A DNA stretch of 58,585 nucleotides from an uncultured archaeon (GCA_902386205.1 CABMIH010000056.1:1-58585); one strand, 5' to 3'. Positions 9,287-17,423 are shown, counted from the first letter of the stretch. Program-made: numbers and translations. Notes: generated from the letters alone by a model not told the origin.

Positions 9287-10407
9287 TAATTTACTCCATT
9301 TTCAAGAATTTGGATAATATTCTCTGTGCTGGATGTAAAATATTCCTTAACTCTCTTGTAGCCCGCATGTCCCATTCTTGCCGCTAAATCGGGCTCATTT
9401 ATTATTTTAATCAGTGCTTGGGCAAAAGCTTCACAATCACTTTTATCTACCAAGAAACCTGTATCCAAGTTAATGATTTCTTCATGTGGTCCGATATTGA
9501 AGGCTACAACAGGTTTGGAATGTGCCATAGCTTCTACCATCGGCAAATTGAAACCCTCCCAGAGACTTGCAGATGCGTAAACATCACTTGCCGCATAATA
9601 ACTTGGCAATTCTTCATCAGTAATGAAACCAGTAAAAATTATAGAAGAATTTGATTTTTTTTTCAAATTTCTAAAATAACCTTTTAATGGAGGTTTTCCG
9701 ACTATCAACAATTTGGCATCAGGTATCGTTTCTTTAACAATATTAAATGCTTCTATAAGCAAATGTAAACCTTTATGTGGGTGTATTTGGCCTATAAATA
9801 AAATGATCGGACTGTTTTCCAAAGAATATTTCATTCTGATTTCTTGCCTATTAATCGAATTGTTGAATCTCGTCATGTCTATCTTATTATAAACCACAAT
9901 ACTATCCATTCCTGTACATTTTTTGAATTCTTCTCTGGCAAAATTACTTATGGAAAGTACTAAATCAGCATTCTTGACAGTAACTTTATTCATAAAGTAA
10001 AAAATATTTAAATAAATTCTTTGTATATATCCAAGAGAAAATGTAGGCATCAAAGGATGATGGTGATAGATGTACCTAACACCATACAATTTTTTAGTCA
10101 TATAAGCCAGCCAATTCATAGGGTAATGGTGGCTTATAATTACATCGTAATTTTTCAATTTTTTAATATATTTTATTGATTTTATAAAATCCAAAGGAAA
10201 TAACAATCTATAAATCCTCTGAAAAAAAGTGTTTCTCGACATTCCAATAATTTCCATATTTATTGCGTTGTCCAATTTGATTTCTGACTGTAATGCAAAT
10301 ACAGTAACCTTGCATCCTTTATGAATCAAATCTTCTGATTGCTTTTTAGCCACTCTATCAATGCCACTATATTCGAAAAGTGTAGGTGTTAGAATCGCTA
10401 CTTTCAT
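9286..10407 (-). CDS. Family 4 glycosyltransferase
   Basis: A 373-residue GT-B glycosyltransferase. Features are YSGIDRVAKKQSEDLI near the N-terminus, the HHYP and HHHPL histidine loop, ILFIGQIHPHKGLHLLIEAF and the canonical donor motif SASLWEGFNLPMVEAMA then KPVVAF. The start at 10407 (MKVAILTP) fits the family and lies 12 bases after the stop of the radical SAM gene. A longer frame upstream overlaps that gene and has no family similarity. It belongs to the AT-rich minus-strand cassette. Confidence 0.9.
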   Translation of the reverse strand: MKVAILTPTLFEYSGIDRVAKKQSEDLIHKGCKVTVFALQSEIKLDNAINMEIIGMSRNTFFQRIYRLLFPLDFIKSIKYIKKLKNYDVIISHHYPMNWLAYMTKKLYGVRYIYHHHPLMPTFSLGYIQRIYLNIFYFMNKVTVKNADLVLSISNFAREEFKKCTGMDSIVVYNKIDMTRFNNSINRQEIRMKYSLENSPIILFIGQIHPHKGLHLLIEAFNIVKETIPDAKLLIVGKPPLKGYFRNLKKKSNSSIIFTGFITDEELPSYYAASDVYASASLWEGFNLPMVEAMAHSKPVVAFNIGPHEEIINLDTGFLVDKSDCEAFAQALIKIINEPDLAARMGHAGYKRVKEYFTSSTENIIQILENGVN

Positions 10408-10418
10408 TGATTTAAACC

Positions 10419-11861
10419 CTAAAAATTCCCTTTTTTCATTTTCTTTCCCCACCAATATCCAACCAGACTTTTTGCACCAATAGCTTTCCGCTTGAAGTCA
10501 TCAAATCCTTTGATAGTTAATAAATGATGCAACCATACGCTGGGTCTGAAATAAAAATTTTCATATAATCCCTTATTCACCAAATTTATAATATCCTCCT
10601 TTGATAAATTTGGGTATGAAACGACCGTGCTCTGCTCTCCAGCATCAACCCAATCAGTCCAATCCTTTGCTATGATGTGTCCATTCTCTTTGCACCAATT
10701 ATAGAATTCTGTACCAGGATATGGTGTTAGACCAGAAAACTGCAGTGTGTCAGGTTTAATCTCACTGGCAAGCTTTATAGTTCTCATAGCAGTTTCTTTG
10801 GTTTCTCCAGGTCCTCCAATCATAAAACAACCATGAACTTTTATCCCTGCATTTTTTGTCAAACGTCCAAAGTTCTTCATTTGTTCCAATTTTAGTTTTT
10901 TCTTTACATTATTTAATATCTCTTGATCTCCAAATTCAAACCCAGTAACCAGCATTCGGCAGCCTGACTTTTTCATTAATTTCATTAACTCTAAATCGTC
11001 CAAATCCGCTCTTGCATTTCCAGACCATGAAATCTTTTTGTTCAATCCCCTATTTATTATTTCACTGCAGATTTCTCTGGTTCTTTTTCTATTAGCAGTC
11101 AATGTATCATCCTCGAACATAATTTCCTTTAAGTCTGGGAATAATTCAAGGTCATATTCAATCTCATCGACAACTTTCTTTGCAGATCTTAATCGGTATT
11201 TTTTTCCATAAAATACCTGTGGCAGCACGCAGAAACTGCAATTGTTTGGACACCCTCTGCCGCTAATTAAAGTAATAAAAGGATAAAGTTTTCCCGCATC
11301 AAAATAATCATGAACGTCTATTTGATGCCATGCGGGAAAAGGTAAATCATCTAAGTTTTCGATTAATGGCCTATCTTCATTAGTAATTATTTCATTTTCA
11401 TCTCTATAGGTTATGCCTAGAATCGATGCAGAATCCTTTTCATTTGCTATGTCCCTCAGCGTATAGTCGTATTCCCCTCTCGCAATATAGTCTATCTTTT
11501 TACTCATCAGCATAGTTTCTGTTGTTAGTGCTGATGCATGCTGACCAATCAAAACAGTAGTCGAGCCCAGATCTTTCAGCATTTCTGCATGTTTTACATC
11601 GCTGTAAATTGAAGGAGTTGTCGTATGGACAATAGATAATTCTGGTTTGAATTTTTTTGAAAGCTCTTTTGTCTCATCAAATTCTATATTTAAAGCCGCA
11701 GCGTCTAGCAATTTAACTTCATGCCCCTCATTCTCCAGAACTGCCGCTGTAATTGCCAAATAATCAGGATGTCGCTGAACCCTGCCTCTTGATCTGGCAG
11801 CCCACCTCGCGCTTCTGACAAAGTTCTTCCCAAAGGAAGGGTTTAACATTAAAATCCTCAT
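10419..11861 (-). CDS. B12-binding domain radical SAM enzyme
   Basis: A 480-residue protein. The N-terminal ~150 residues match the cobalamin-binding half of the BchE/P-methylase class of radical SAM enzymes. The cluster motif GRGCPNNCSFC (CxxxCxxC) binds the [4Fe-4S] that cleaves SAM, followed by MFEDDTLTAN and a GGPGET segment. Members methylate or rearrange unactivated carbons. Placed within a glycosyltransferase cassette, it may modify a lipid carrier or sugar, which is inference. Its ATG overlaps the previous stop (ATGA), indicating co-translation with the GT2 gene upstream. Confidence 0.88.
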   Translation of the reverse strand: MRILMLNPSFGKNFVRSARWAARSRGRVQRHPDYLAITAAVLENEGHEVKLLDAAALNIEFDETKELSKKFKPELSIVHTTTPSIYSDVKHAEMLKDLGSTTVLIGQHASALTTETMLMSKKIDYIARGEYDYTLRDIANEKDSASILGITYRDENEIITNEDRPLIENLDDLPFPAWHQIDVHDYFDAGKLYPFITLISGRGCPNNCSFCVLPQVFYGKKYRLRSAKKVVDEIEYDLELFPDLKEIMFEDDTLTANRKRTREICSEIINRGLNKKISWSGNARADLDDLELMKLMKKSGCRMLVTGFEFGDQEILNNVKKKLKLEQMKNFGRLTKNAGIKVHGCFMIGGPGETKETAMRTIKLASEIKPDTLQFSGLTPYPGTEFYNWCKENGHIIAKDWTDWVDAGEQSTVVSYPNLSKEDIINLVNKGLYENFYFRPSVWLHHLLTIKGFDDFKRKAIGAKSLVGYWWGKKMKKGNF

Positions 11862-12853
11862 TTAAACACCTTTTCAACAAAATACATACCTACACCAAAC
11901 GTTCCAGCCAATGATCTCATAGTTGCCAATAGGGGAGCAATAATTATAAACTTTCTTTCCTTCCTAAAAGTCCATAACCCTAGTGGTATATTGGATATTA
12001 CTAAAATCCCCAATCCAAAGAACGTTATTATTGGATAAAAGAAGATCATCAAAATGGATAATAACGCAAAGCAAGATAAAATAAATTGAATCTGTGCCTC
12101 ATATCCCGTATAGCTATCCCCTTTGACTATTTTGTCTTTATTCCTAAGATACATTCGAACTCTCCAGTATCCTCTGTAGAATTGCTGTTTAAGATACTTT
12201 CTTAAAGAATCAGGATGATAATGGTAAACAAACGTCTTATCTGTAAAAACTAATTCGTATCCTATTTTTTTGATATTAAATGCAAGATCAAAATCTTCAC
12301 CACTTGCTTTTCTGTAGTTAATATCAAACCCTCCAGCTTCAATAAATACTCTTTTTGTAAAACCTGCTGAGTAAGTACCAATTGTATCTATGTACTTGCC
12401 GACCAATTTCTCATGCCTCTTTGCAATTTCATAACCGATATACCTCGCAATAAGACTCTCTTTATTTTGCACTATGTACCCACAGTTACTTCCAACAATT
12501 TTTCCATCCAATGGTCTTACCATCTCCTCCACCCAGTTTATATAAGGAATGCAATCTGAATCTAAGAAAAGAATTATATTACCTTCTGATTGTTCAACAC
12601 CAAGATTTCTTGCTTTTGCAGGACCTGAGTTTTTTTGTTTTATCAACTTTATTGGAAATCTACTCTTAGTTTTATACGATTTTACTAATTCAAATGAGGA
12701 ATCGGTGCTCCCATCATCAATCACGATAACTTCAAAATCTTTATTGGTTTGATTTTCAAGTCCTTTCAGTGTTTGAATGATTGTTTTTTCAGCATTATAA
12801 GTTGGGATTATAATACTAATATTTATAATAATATTTTTTATAATTTCGTACAT
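11858..12853 (-). CDS. Family 2 glycosyltransferase with C-terminal membrane segments
   Basis: A 331-residue GT-A enzyme. Features are ISIIIPTYNAEKTI, VIDDGSTDSS, the DxD-like FLDSDCIP and GEDFDLAFNIKK, followed by QQFYRGYWR, a QxxRW-like motif seen in processive or membrane-associated GT2 enzymes. Two hydrophobic stretches near residues 250-300 anchor it. It is the first gene of the AT-rich cassette on the minus strand. Its upstream region runs straight into the broken wecB reading frame 50 bases away. Confidence 0.88.
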   Translation of the reverse strand: MYEIIKNIIINISIIIPTYNAEKTIIQTLKGLENQTNKDFEVIVIDDGSTDSSFELVKSYKTKSRFPIKLIKQKNSGPAKARNLGVEQSEGNIILFLDSDCIPYINWVEEMVRPLDGKIVGSNCGYIVQNKESLIARYIGYEIAKRHEKLVGKYIDTIGTYSAGFTKRVFIEAGGFDINYRKASGEDFDLAFNIKKIGYELVFTDKTFVYHYHPDSLRKYLKQQFYRGYWRVRMYLRNKDKIVKGDSYTGYEAQIQFILSCFALLSILMIFFYPIITFFGLGILVISNIPLGLWTFRKERKFIIIAPLLATMRSLAGTFGVGMYFVEKVFK

Positions 12854-12902
12854 AGATAATTGTTAGTAGCATCTTAATCACAAACATGTTAAATAATCGA
12901 AT

Positions 12903-13262
12903 TCACACCCCACAACTTAAAAATATTTCGTTTTTGGTAACCTGATCGCTCTTATTGAAATACATATCGCCCTGCACCAGCACCGCCTCAGGCTTCTCAT
13001 CCATAAGCACCTTCTCTATCCCCGCAATCATCCTCCCCGTCTGCTCACCGTGCGCCCCGGAGCCGACTTCAAGATTGTATTTCGCCTCAGGCAGCCTCAA
13101 CTGCTCGAAAAATACCCTGTCCATATTATAGGAATAATGCTGTCCCGTATGCAGGATAAAAAAATTAAAGCTTCTGCGCTCGCACTCTCTTATAACTGGG
13201 GACATTTTAATGATCTCAGGACGCGTCCCGAGAATTATCGCAATATTCACTTTCCACCTCAT
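12903..13262 (-). pseudogene. wecB: Truncated UDP-N-acetylglucosamine 2-epimerase (wecB, N-terminal fragment)
   Basis: The frame opens with IAIILGTRPEIIKMSPVIRE, then LHTGQHYSYNMDRVFFEQL, GSGAHGEQTGRMI and EAVLVQGD. These are exact hallmarks of the first ~100 residues of the WecB/MnaA epimerase that makes ManNAc precursors. The family is about 350-370 residues long. Here it ends 20 residues after VLVQGD in an unrelated AT-rich tail, with the break at about 12,962. The catalytic C-terminal half is absent, so the product cannot be an active epimerase. The break coincides with the right edge of the AT-rich cassette, as expected if the cassette replaced the rest of the gene. Confidence 0.88.
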
Positions 13263-13387
13263 GAATACCTTTGTTGCTTACCTGGTATCCATTTCTTATT
13301 CTCCAACCGCTTTCTATTATTGAAGTAGCTGCTCCGCCGGAAAGATCGTTCCATATCTCTCATAGCATCTACAATATGCTTCTGCAT
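13259..13387 (-). CDS. Possible 42-residue ORF coupled to the wecB fragment
   Basis: An ATG at 13387 opens a 42-codon basic frame (MQKHIVDAMRDMERSFRR...) whose TGA overlaps the wecB ATG as ATGA. I recognise no family. The last ~45 bases are also alignable to the 3' end of the GT2 gene at 14260, read in a different frame. The ORF may therefore be an accident of a duplicated GT2 tail rather than a gene. Confidence 0.3.
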   Translation of the reverse strand: MQKHIVDAMRDMERSFRRSSYFNNRKRLENKKWIPGKQQRYS

Positions 13388-13496
13388 TGTCAACCCTATA
13401 TATGAATCTTTTCGCTTTTATTAAATTATGGAAAATATAATCATGATAATCATAAGTTTTGAGGATATGGCATATTGATGAAATGCTCCTGCCATC

Positions 13497-13550
13497 TTAT
13501 CGGGGGAGACATTTTGGTGATTTCGTGTGCGGGGATTATTGACCATCGAA
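13497..13550 (-). pseudogene. wecB: Third relic of the wecB N-terminus
   Basis: Read on the minus strand this gives LRWS-IIPAHEITKMSPPIR. It aligns with MRWK...GTRPEIIKMSPVIR of the wecB fragment, with a deletion of several codons. At the DNA level CACCAAAATGTCTCCC matches CATTAAAATGTCCCC. It is too short and too damaged to be functional. It lies directly downstream of the toxin gene. Confidence 0.55.
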
Positions 13551-13572
13551 GGAAAACTGCGTTCGTGTCATC

Positions 13573-13983
13573 TTAAGAGAGATTTTTCTCCCAGTTAATA
13601 ACCTCTAAGTCAGGGATATTTTCAAAGTGACCATCTTTGCTAAGAAGGAGAACATCGAGATCCAGACACGTTGCAGCAACCCACATATCGTTTTCAGGAA
13701 TAGGACGGCCTGCCTTTTTAAGCTTTAAACGCACTTTAGCATAGCGGATAGCAATTGCCTTATCTATAGGCACGAGAACAGAATTATCTATCAAAATATT
13801 TATCGCATACTCATTCTCTTTTTGTTTAGCGCTATTTTTCGCTCCATAAAGTAATTCTCCCAGAACAATAACAGGTAAAAAAAGTATATCCGATTCGTCA
13901 ATCAGTTTGCAAACCGGTTTAATGCCTTCGCGATATGCAATTACTGCATTGGTATCTACAGCCAGCTTACCATTCGCCTTCAA
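13573..13983 (-). CDS. PIN-domain toxin (VapC-like ribonuclease)
   Basis: A PIN domain with the acidic residues in place: LAVDTN (first Asp), LGELLYG (Glu) and IPENDMWVAATCLDLDV (Asp cluster), ending with the family's VINW tail. PIN toxins cleave RNA using Mg2+ held by these residues. The chosen start is TTG at 13983, placed ten bases after GAGGAG and overlapping the antitoxin stop by 17 bases. The longer upstream frame runs through the antitoxin and is unlikely. It forms a two-gene toxin-antitoxin unit with the gene just upstream. The pair stands between two wecB relics. Confidence 0.85.
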   Translation of the reverse strand: MKANGKLAVDTNAVIAYREGIKPVCKLIDESDILFLPVIVLGELLYGAKNSAKQKENEYAINILIDNSVLVPIDKAIAIRYAKVRLKLKKAGRPIPENDMWVAATCLDLDVLLLSKDGHFENIPDLEVINWEKNLS

Positions 13984-14185
13984 TCTTCTCGAACTCCTCA
14001 TCAATAAGTTTCTGCATTTCTTTAGCTTCGGCATGTGTTAGCTTTCCGGAAATTTCGCGCAGACCCTTCTTCACAGGATGAGACCGTATGATCACTGTCA
14101 CTTTCTCATGTTCCTTAAGTCCTTTTAATGGTCCAATAGGCTTCAATACATTATTTTCATATATGGCTTCAATTGTATCGGTCAT
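13967..14185 (-). CDS. DUF104 (AF2212-like) antitoxin
   Basis: A 72-residue protein starting MTDTIEAIYENNVLKPIGPL, the signature of the archaeal DUF104/AF2212 antitoxin family. It ends in a charged helical tail that should wrap the PIN toxin. It precedes the toxin gene and overlaps it. A TATA box (GTTATATATA, 14211-14220) lies about 30 bases before the ATG with no ribosome binding site, so the message is probably leaderless. Antitoxins of this type usually repress their own promoter. That is expected here but no operator was identified. Confidence 0.88.
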   Translation of the reverse strand: MTDTIEAIYENNVLKPIGPLKGLKEHEKVTVIIRSHPVKKGLREISGKLTHAEAKEMQKLIDEEFEKIEGEW

Positions 14186-14210
14186 GAATAGATATTATAT
14201 GTTTCAACGC

Positions 14211-14220
14211 TATATATAAC
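14211..14220 (-). promoter_or_regulatory. TATA box of the toxin-antitoxin operon
   Basis: On the minus strand the sequence is GTTATATATA, centred about 31 bases upstream of the antitoxin ATG. The spacing predicts transcription beginning at or next to the start codon. Confidence 0.6.
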
Positions 14221-14231
14221 CAATCTTTTTT

Positions 14232-14294
14232 CTAACCTTCGAGACTCTTCATGAACATCTCAGGACGGGTCCCGAGAATTACTGCAATATTCAC
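14232..14294 (-). pseudogene. wecB: Second wecB N-terminal relic overlapping the GT2 tail
   Basis: A GTG at 14294 opens VNIAVILGTRPEMFMKSLEG and then a stop. The first 13 residues match the wecB fragment at 13262 (VNIAIILGTRPEI), after which homology ends. The ATG upstream of the equivalent site is followed by a TAA (ATG AGA CGA TAA), so this copy is frameshifted as well as truncated. It overlaps the last codons of the GT2 gene in another frame. Confidence 0.75.
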
Positions 14295-15222
14295 GTTTTA
14301 TCGTCTCATGAATACCTTTGTCATTCACACGGTATTCCTTTTTTCTGGATTCGTTGATCATTCTCGACATTGAATGCAGTATGATCCCTGTAAACGCCAT
14401 GAAAGACCCGATAAGCGTCAGCACGATCATCAGCAGCGTCGGCCCGAACATCAAACTTCCCCCTAAATAAAAATCCCGGAGGAAAGTCAATCCCATTCCC
14501 AATCCCACTACTAAAAACACTAAGCCTGGCGCTGTAAAATAGAACAACGGCCTGTTCAGTTCCATATCCTCCAGTACTTTCACAAGGACCCGGAGGCCGT
14601 GGCTGACAGGATTCTCGCTTGAGCAATCAACATCATACCTTACTCCGATCTCTACCTCTTTTACCCGCAAACCGGCATTGGCGGCGTCAGCCAGCATCTC
14701 GCTCTCGATAGCAAGGCCTTTTGACCTGAACCTGAAAACAGGCAGCGTATGCCTGGCAAATGCCCGGAACCCGCTTTGCGTATCTGTGATCTTAAGACCG
14801 CTGTTAAGATTTGTGGCCTTATCAAGCATGGTCTGCCCTATGCGGCGGTAAAATGGGGTGTTCTTCCCATTGCCATTCAGGTACCTGCTCCCGTTGACCA
14901 TGTCGGCCTCACCATTAAGGATCGGGGCCACAAGCTTCGATATTTCCTCAGGGTCGTGCTGGCCGTCGCTGTCCATGGTCACAATGACCCTGGCACCGTT
15001 CTGTGACGCAGTCTCAAAACCCGTCTTAAGCGCTATACCCTTTCCTTTATTAGTTGGATGACGGATGACTTCTGCGCCTGCAAGACTCGCAACTTCAGAA
15101 GTGCGGTCAGTGCTGCCGTCATCTATGACGATTACCCTATCAGCGTGCTGCCTGGCATGGAGGACTATGCTCCCTATAGATACTTCTTCATTAAAAGCAG
15201 GAAGGATAGCTGTTATTGTCAT
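14260..15222 (-). CDS. DPM1-like family 2 glycosyltransferase with C-terminal membrane pair
   Basis: A 320-residue enzyme of the dolichol-phosphate sugar synthase type. Features are TAILPAFNEEVSIGSIVL, VIDDGSTDRTSEV, the metal-binding TMDSDGQHDPEEI, NGSRYL and DTQSGFRAF. Two hydrophobic segments follow at about residues 225-285. Such archaeal proteins charge a polyprenyl phosphate with a hexose or act in S-layer glycosylation (Agl-type pathways). The last ~19 codons overlap the start of a wecB relic in another frame. The same tail sequence is present beside the second wecB copy, so the GT2-wecB overlap is probably ancestral. Its GC content is like the chromosome, not the cassette. Confidence 0.9.
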   Translation of the reverse strand: MTITAILPAFNEEVSIGSIVLHARQHADRVIVIDDGSTDRTSEVASLAGAEVIRHPTNKGKGIALKTGFETASQNGARVIVTMDSDGQHDPEEISKLVAPILNGEADMVNGSRYLNGNGKNTPFYRRIGQTMLDKATNLNSGLKITDTQSGFRAFARHTLPVFRFRSKGLAIESEMLADAANAGLRVKEVEIGVRYDVDCSSENPVSHGLRVLVKVLEDMELNRPLFYFTAPGLVFLVVGLGMGLTFLRDFYLGGSLMFGPTLLMIVLTLIGSFMAFTGIILHSMSRMINESRKKEYRVNDKGIHETIKREYCSNSRDPS

Positions 15223-15357
15223 CTATGCCCTCCCTCTGGCCAATTTGAAGTTCCACCTGAGGTACTCATATTTCCAGATTCGATCATCAACCTTGAATAA
15301 TCTATTATTACCACCATTTTTTACCTGCCAGAAGGTTGCATACCAATATTCCGCCAA
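15223..15357 (-). CDS. Possible 44-residue protein or gene relic
   Basis: A frame from TTG (15357) to a TAG that directly abuts the ATG of the GT2 gene. It is rich in Trp and Tyr (AEYWYATFWQVKN, then RIWKYEYLRWNFKLARGR). That composition and the exact junction with the next gene look like the end of a real coding region. There is no good start or ribosome site, and an in-frame stop lies just upstream. It may be the 3' remnant of a larger lost gene. Confidence 0.35.
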   Translation of the reverse strand: MAEYWYATFWQVKNGGNNRLFKVDDRIWKYEYLRWNFKLARGRA

Positions 15358-15546
15358 CCAGACCAGGCGTCAGATGGTTTATGTATATATAAAGCTTTCG
15401 AAATTATTCATCATAGTAAATATTATTATTATGATTATGTTTAAGCGAAATCATCCTGGCACGTAGATCATCTGGATTTACATTAAAAAAAGATCATCTC
15501 TCCTTGGAGAGCATAAAATCACAAACCCCCTCAGTATATACCTGCA
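15358..15546 (-). promoter_or_regulatory. Upstream region with TATA box for the GT2 gene
   Basis: The minus-strand sequence GCTTTATATATACAT (15383-15396) is a strong TATA element that could drive the 44-codon frame and the GT2 gene. The remaining sequence up to the end of the next gene is AT-rich, with no gene seen. Confidence 0.5.
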
Positions 15547-16362
15547 TCACCAGAATTTGAACATATTCATTATCCGTCGCAGGAATGTCTCGTCATGCCT
15601 GGTTTCAACATCCTTATGGCCAGGTGTATCATCCGGGATTATTATCGGTGTTTCTCTTATTTCAGGGGTCTTTTCGGGTTTTTCTGTTATTTCGGGCTTC
15701 TCCGGTTTTTCCGGTTTCTCTGGCTTATCGGGTTTATCCGGTTTCTCAAGTTTTTCCGGTTTCTCTGGCTTTTCCCTTTCGGTTAACAGAGTTATCTTTC
15801 TTGTTATTGTTCCAACATTTAATACATATGTACCCGCTGGAAGTTTTGATGTAGAATATTCATATTCAAAGTTTCCCTTCTCATTAGCTTTTATTTCTGA
15901 TGAAGCCGTTATCGTCAGGGGTACGGATGACACATCTTCGGCGGCAGTGCCGTGGATTTTAATATGATACGTTCCTGAGGGGACATTGCCCTGGGCTATT
16001 GAAGCTTCCCCGGTATTTGATGCATCTTTGCTCAAGGTCCACCATATCAGTAATTTAACTCCCACATTAAGATTCTTCACATTTTTAGCTTTAACAACAA
16101 AATTATTCTTTCCATTTGGGATTTCGATACCATTTATCTGGTATTCATAATTACTGTTCCCCTTCGACACTTTTACTGTTTCCATGAAAGTGATCGAAGG
16201 CCGAAGTACTTCATTTGGAGATGCTGTCCCTTTCAAGGTTATCTCCTCACCCACTACAGGATTCTCAGGGCTTATTTTCAATTCCGAAACGCTACCTGAC
16301 ACTGAAGAGGTAACCAAAACCATTATGGCAAACAACAATATAATCTTAAAGGGAGTTCTCAT
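15547..16362 (-). CDS. Secreted protein with Ig-like part and Lys-Pro-Glu repeat tail
   Basis: A 271-residue protein with a signal peptide (KIILLFAIMVLVTSSVSGS). It has an Ig/CARDB-like first part (LKISPENPVVGEEITLKGTA), a second beta-rich part, and from about residue 200 a run of KPEKP/EKPDKP repeats before a basic, aromatic end (RRIMNMFKFW). The repeats probably form an extended charged linker. I recognise no enzyme. The start at 16362 is preferred because GGTGGAAG lies just before it. An ATG six codons upstream lacks a site. It is divergently transcribed from the small membrane protein at 16428. Confidence 0.7.
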   Translation of the reverse strand: MRTPFKIILLFAIMVLVTSSVSGSVSELKISPENPVVGEEITLKGTASPNEVLRPSITFMETVKVSKGNSNYEYQINGIEIPNGKNNFVVKAKNVKNLNVGVKLLIWWTLSKDASNTGEASIAQGNVPSGTYHIKIHGTAAEDVSSVPLTITASSEIKANEKGNFEYEYSTSKLPAGTYVLNVGTITRKITLLTEREKPEKPEKLEKPDKPDKPEKPEKPEKPEITEKPEKTPEIRETPIIIPDDTPGHKDVETRHDETFLRRIMNMFKFW

Positions 16363-16427
16363 TTTACTTCCACCGTTCATACACTACGAAAGGTATATGT
16401 ATATAGTTTTCTATTGTAGATTTAATT
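16363..16427. promoter_or_regulatory. Divergent promoter region
   Basis: The short gap between two divergent genes contains ATATGTATATAG (about 16396-16408), which can serve as a TATA element. On the + strand it is roughly 25-30 bases from the ATG at 16428, consistent with a short or absent leader. Confidence 0.4.
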
Positions 16428-16688
16428 ATGTCAATAAGTGCGGTGGTCTCAAGTGCAAGTGCAAGCAGCGCAGTATCAAGCGCGATTTCCATGAATTCCG
16501 TTACCGGCCTCGCCATTGGCGGTGTGCTTGCAACGATCCTTTTGATATTTTTGCTTTCTTCCCAGGAAATATTCTCTGCGAGCAGTTACTGGAACAAAAA
16601 AATCTCTGCTTCCTTCACGATAGTAATACTGCCGTTGCTTTTTGTGTTTGCAGCTATTGTGATCTTCAAGGTTTCAGAAATATTATAG
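16428..16688 (+). CDS. Small two-helix membrane protein, unknown
   Basis: An 86-residue protein. It has a Ser/Ala-rich N-terminus (SSASASSAVSSAIS) and two membrane helices (about residues 26-43 and 62-82) separated by a short polar loop. No family was recognised. It has an ATG and a plausible promoter, and its stop overlaps the convergent CPBP gene by 6 bases. It is probably real because the hydrophobic pattern is regular and the opposite strand carries no gene here. Confidence 0.6.
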   Translation: MSISAVVSSASASSAVSSAISMNSVTGLAIGGVLATILLIFLLSSQEIFSASSYWNKKISASFTIVILPLLFVFAAIVIFKVSEIL

Positions 16689-17423
16689 ATTTTTTAAAAA
16701 AGGCAGTACTCCGAACAAGATTATGTTGTTGGCAGCGTGCGCTATAACAACGAAAGGAAGACTTCTTGTTCTCTGGAAACAGAACCCGAGTACAAGTCCT
16801 GCAAAAGATGCGAACAGGATTTCATAATAATTTGAATACCCTGAATGCATAAGACCAAATATCAGGCTTGCAACCAGCAATCCATTTGTCAGGCCGATTT
16901 TTTCTTCAAGCCCCTGCTGGACCATTGATCTGAATATAAGCTCCTCAACAAGACCAACAAAAAAAAACATAATAAGACCAAGTTTAAGTATTTCGATCGC
17001 CGTAAAACCTGGAATGAGGGCTCCAGGCATTAAAACACGATACTCGATCAATGCTAATCCGGCTCCTAAAAGAACCGCAAACGGCCAGAGCCAGCTCCCT
17101 TTTAAAGTCAGTCCGAGATCCGCGGGACGTAAACCCTGGTCTTTAATTATTAAAGCAATGGAAAAAAACATTATCCCGTACAAAGAAGCGAACCAGTAAA
17201 TCGTAAAAGAGAAAAAAACCGGCATGGATGTGTTGATTATACGGAAAAGTGATACAAGGGAAAGTGCCTGGACCAGTTTAATGTCTTTTTTTAATATGAC
17301 AATTGCTATTATGAAAAGGATGTTCAACGAATGAACTGCGACGGAACCTGTCTTGTAGCCAGAGAATAATAAGACCTCAGCTATAAAGATCAATATTATT
17401 GGTATTGACTCGTATTTTTTCAT
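16683..17423 (-). CDS. CPBP family intramembrane metalloprotease
   Basis: A 246-residue protein with about eight membrane segments and the three CPBP/Abi motifs. These are EELIFRSMVQQGLEE (EExxxR), the FGLMHSGY histidine and VIAHAANN (HxxxN). The family includes CAAX prenyl proteases and bacterial immunity or processing proteins. The substrate is unknown. The ATG at 17423 overlaps the TGA of the DUF1616 gene as ATGA, so both are translated from one message. Five extra N-terminal codons in the open frame are not needed. Confidence 0.85.
   Translation of the reverse strand: MKKYESIPIILIFIAEVLLFSGYKTGSVAVHSLNILFIIAIVILKKDIKLVQALSLVSLFRIINTSMPVFFSFTIYWFASLYGIMFFSIALIIKDQGLRPADLGLTLKGSWLWPFAVLLGAGLALIEYRVLMPGALIPGFTAIEILKLGLIMFFFVGLVEELIFRSMVQQGLEEKIGLTNGLLVASLIFGLMHSGYSNYYEILFASFAGLVLGFCFQRTRSLPFVVIAHAANNIILFGVLPFLKNL

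Noticed and set aside
15557-15967. + strand frame rich in GFSGFSG
   Set aside because: It is the antisense reading of the Lys-Pro-Glu repeats of the gene on the minus strand.
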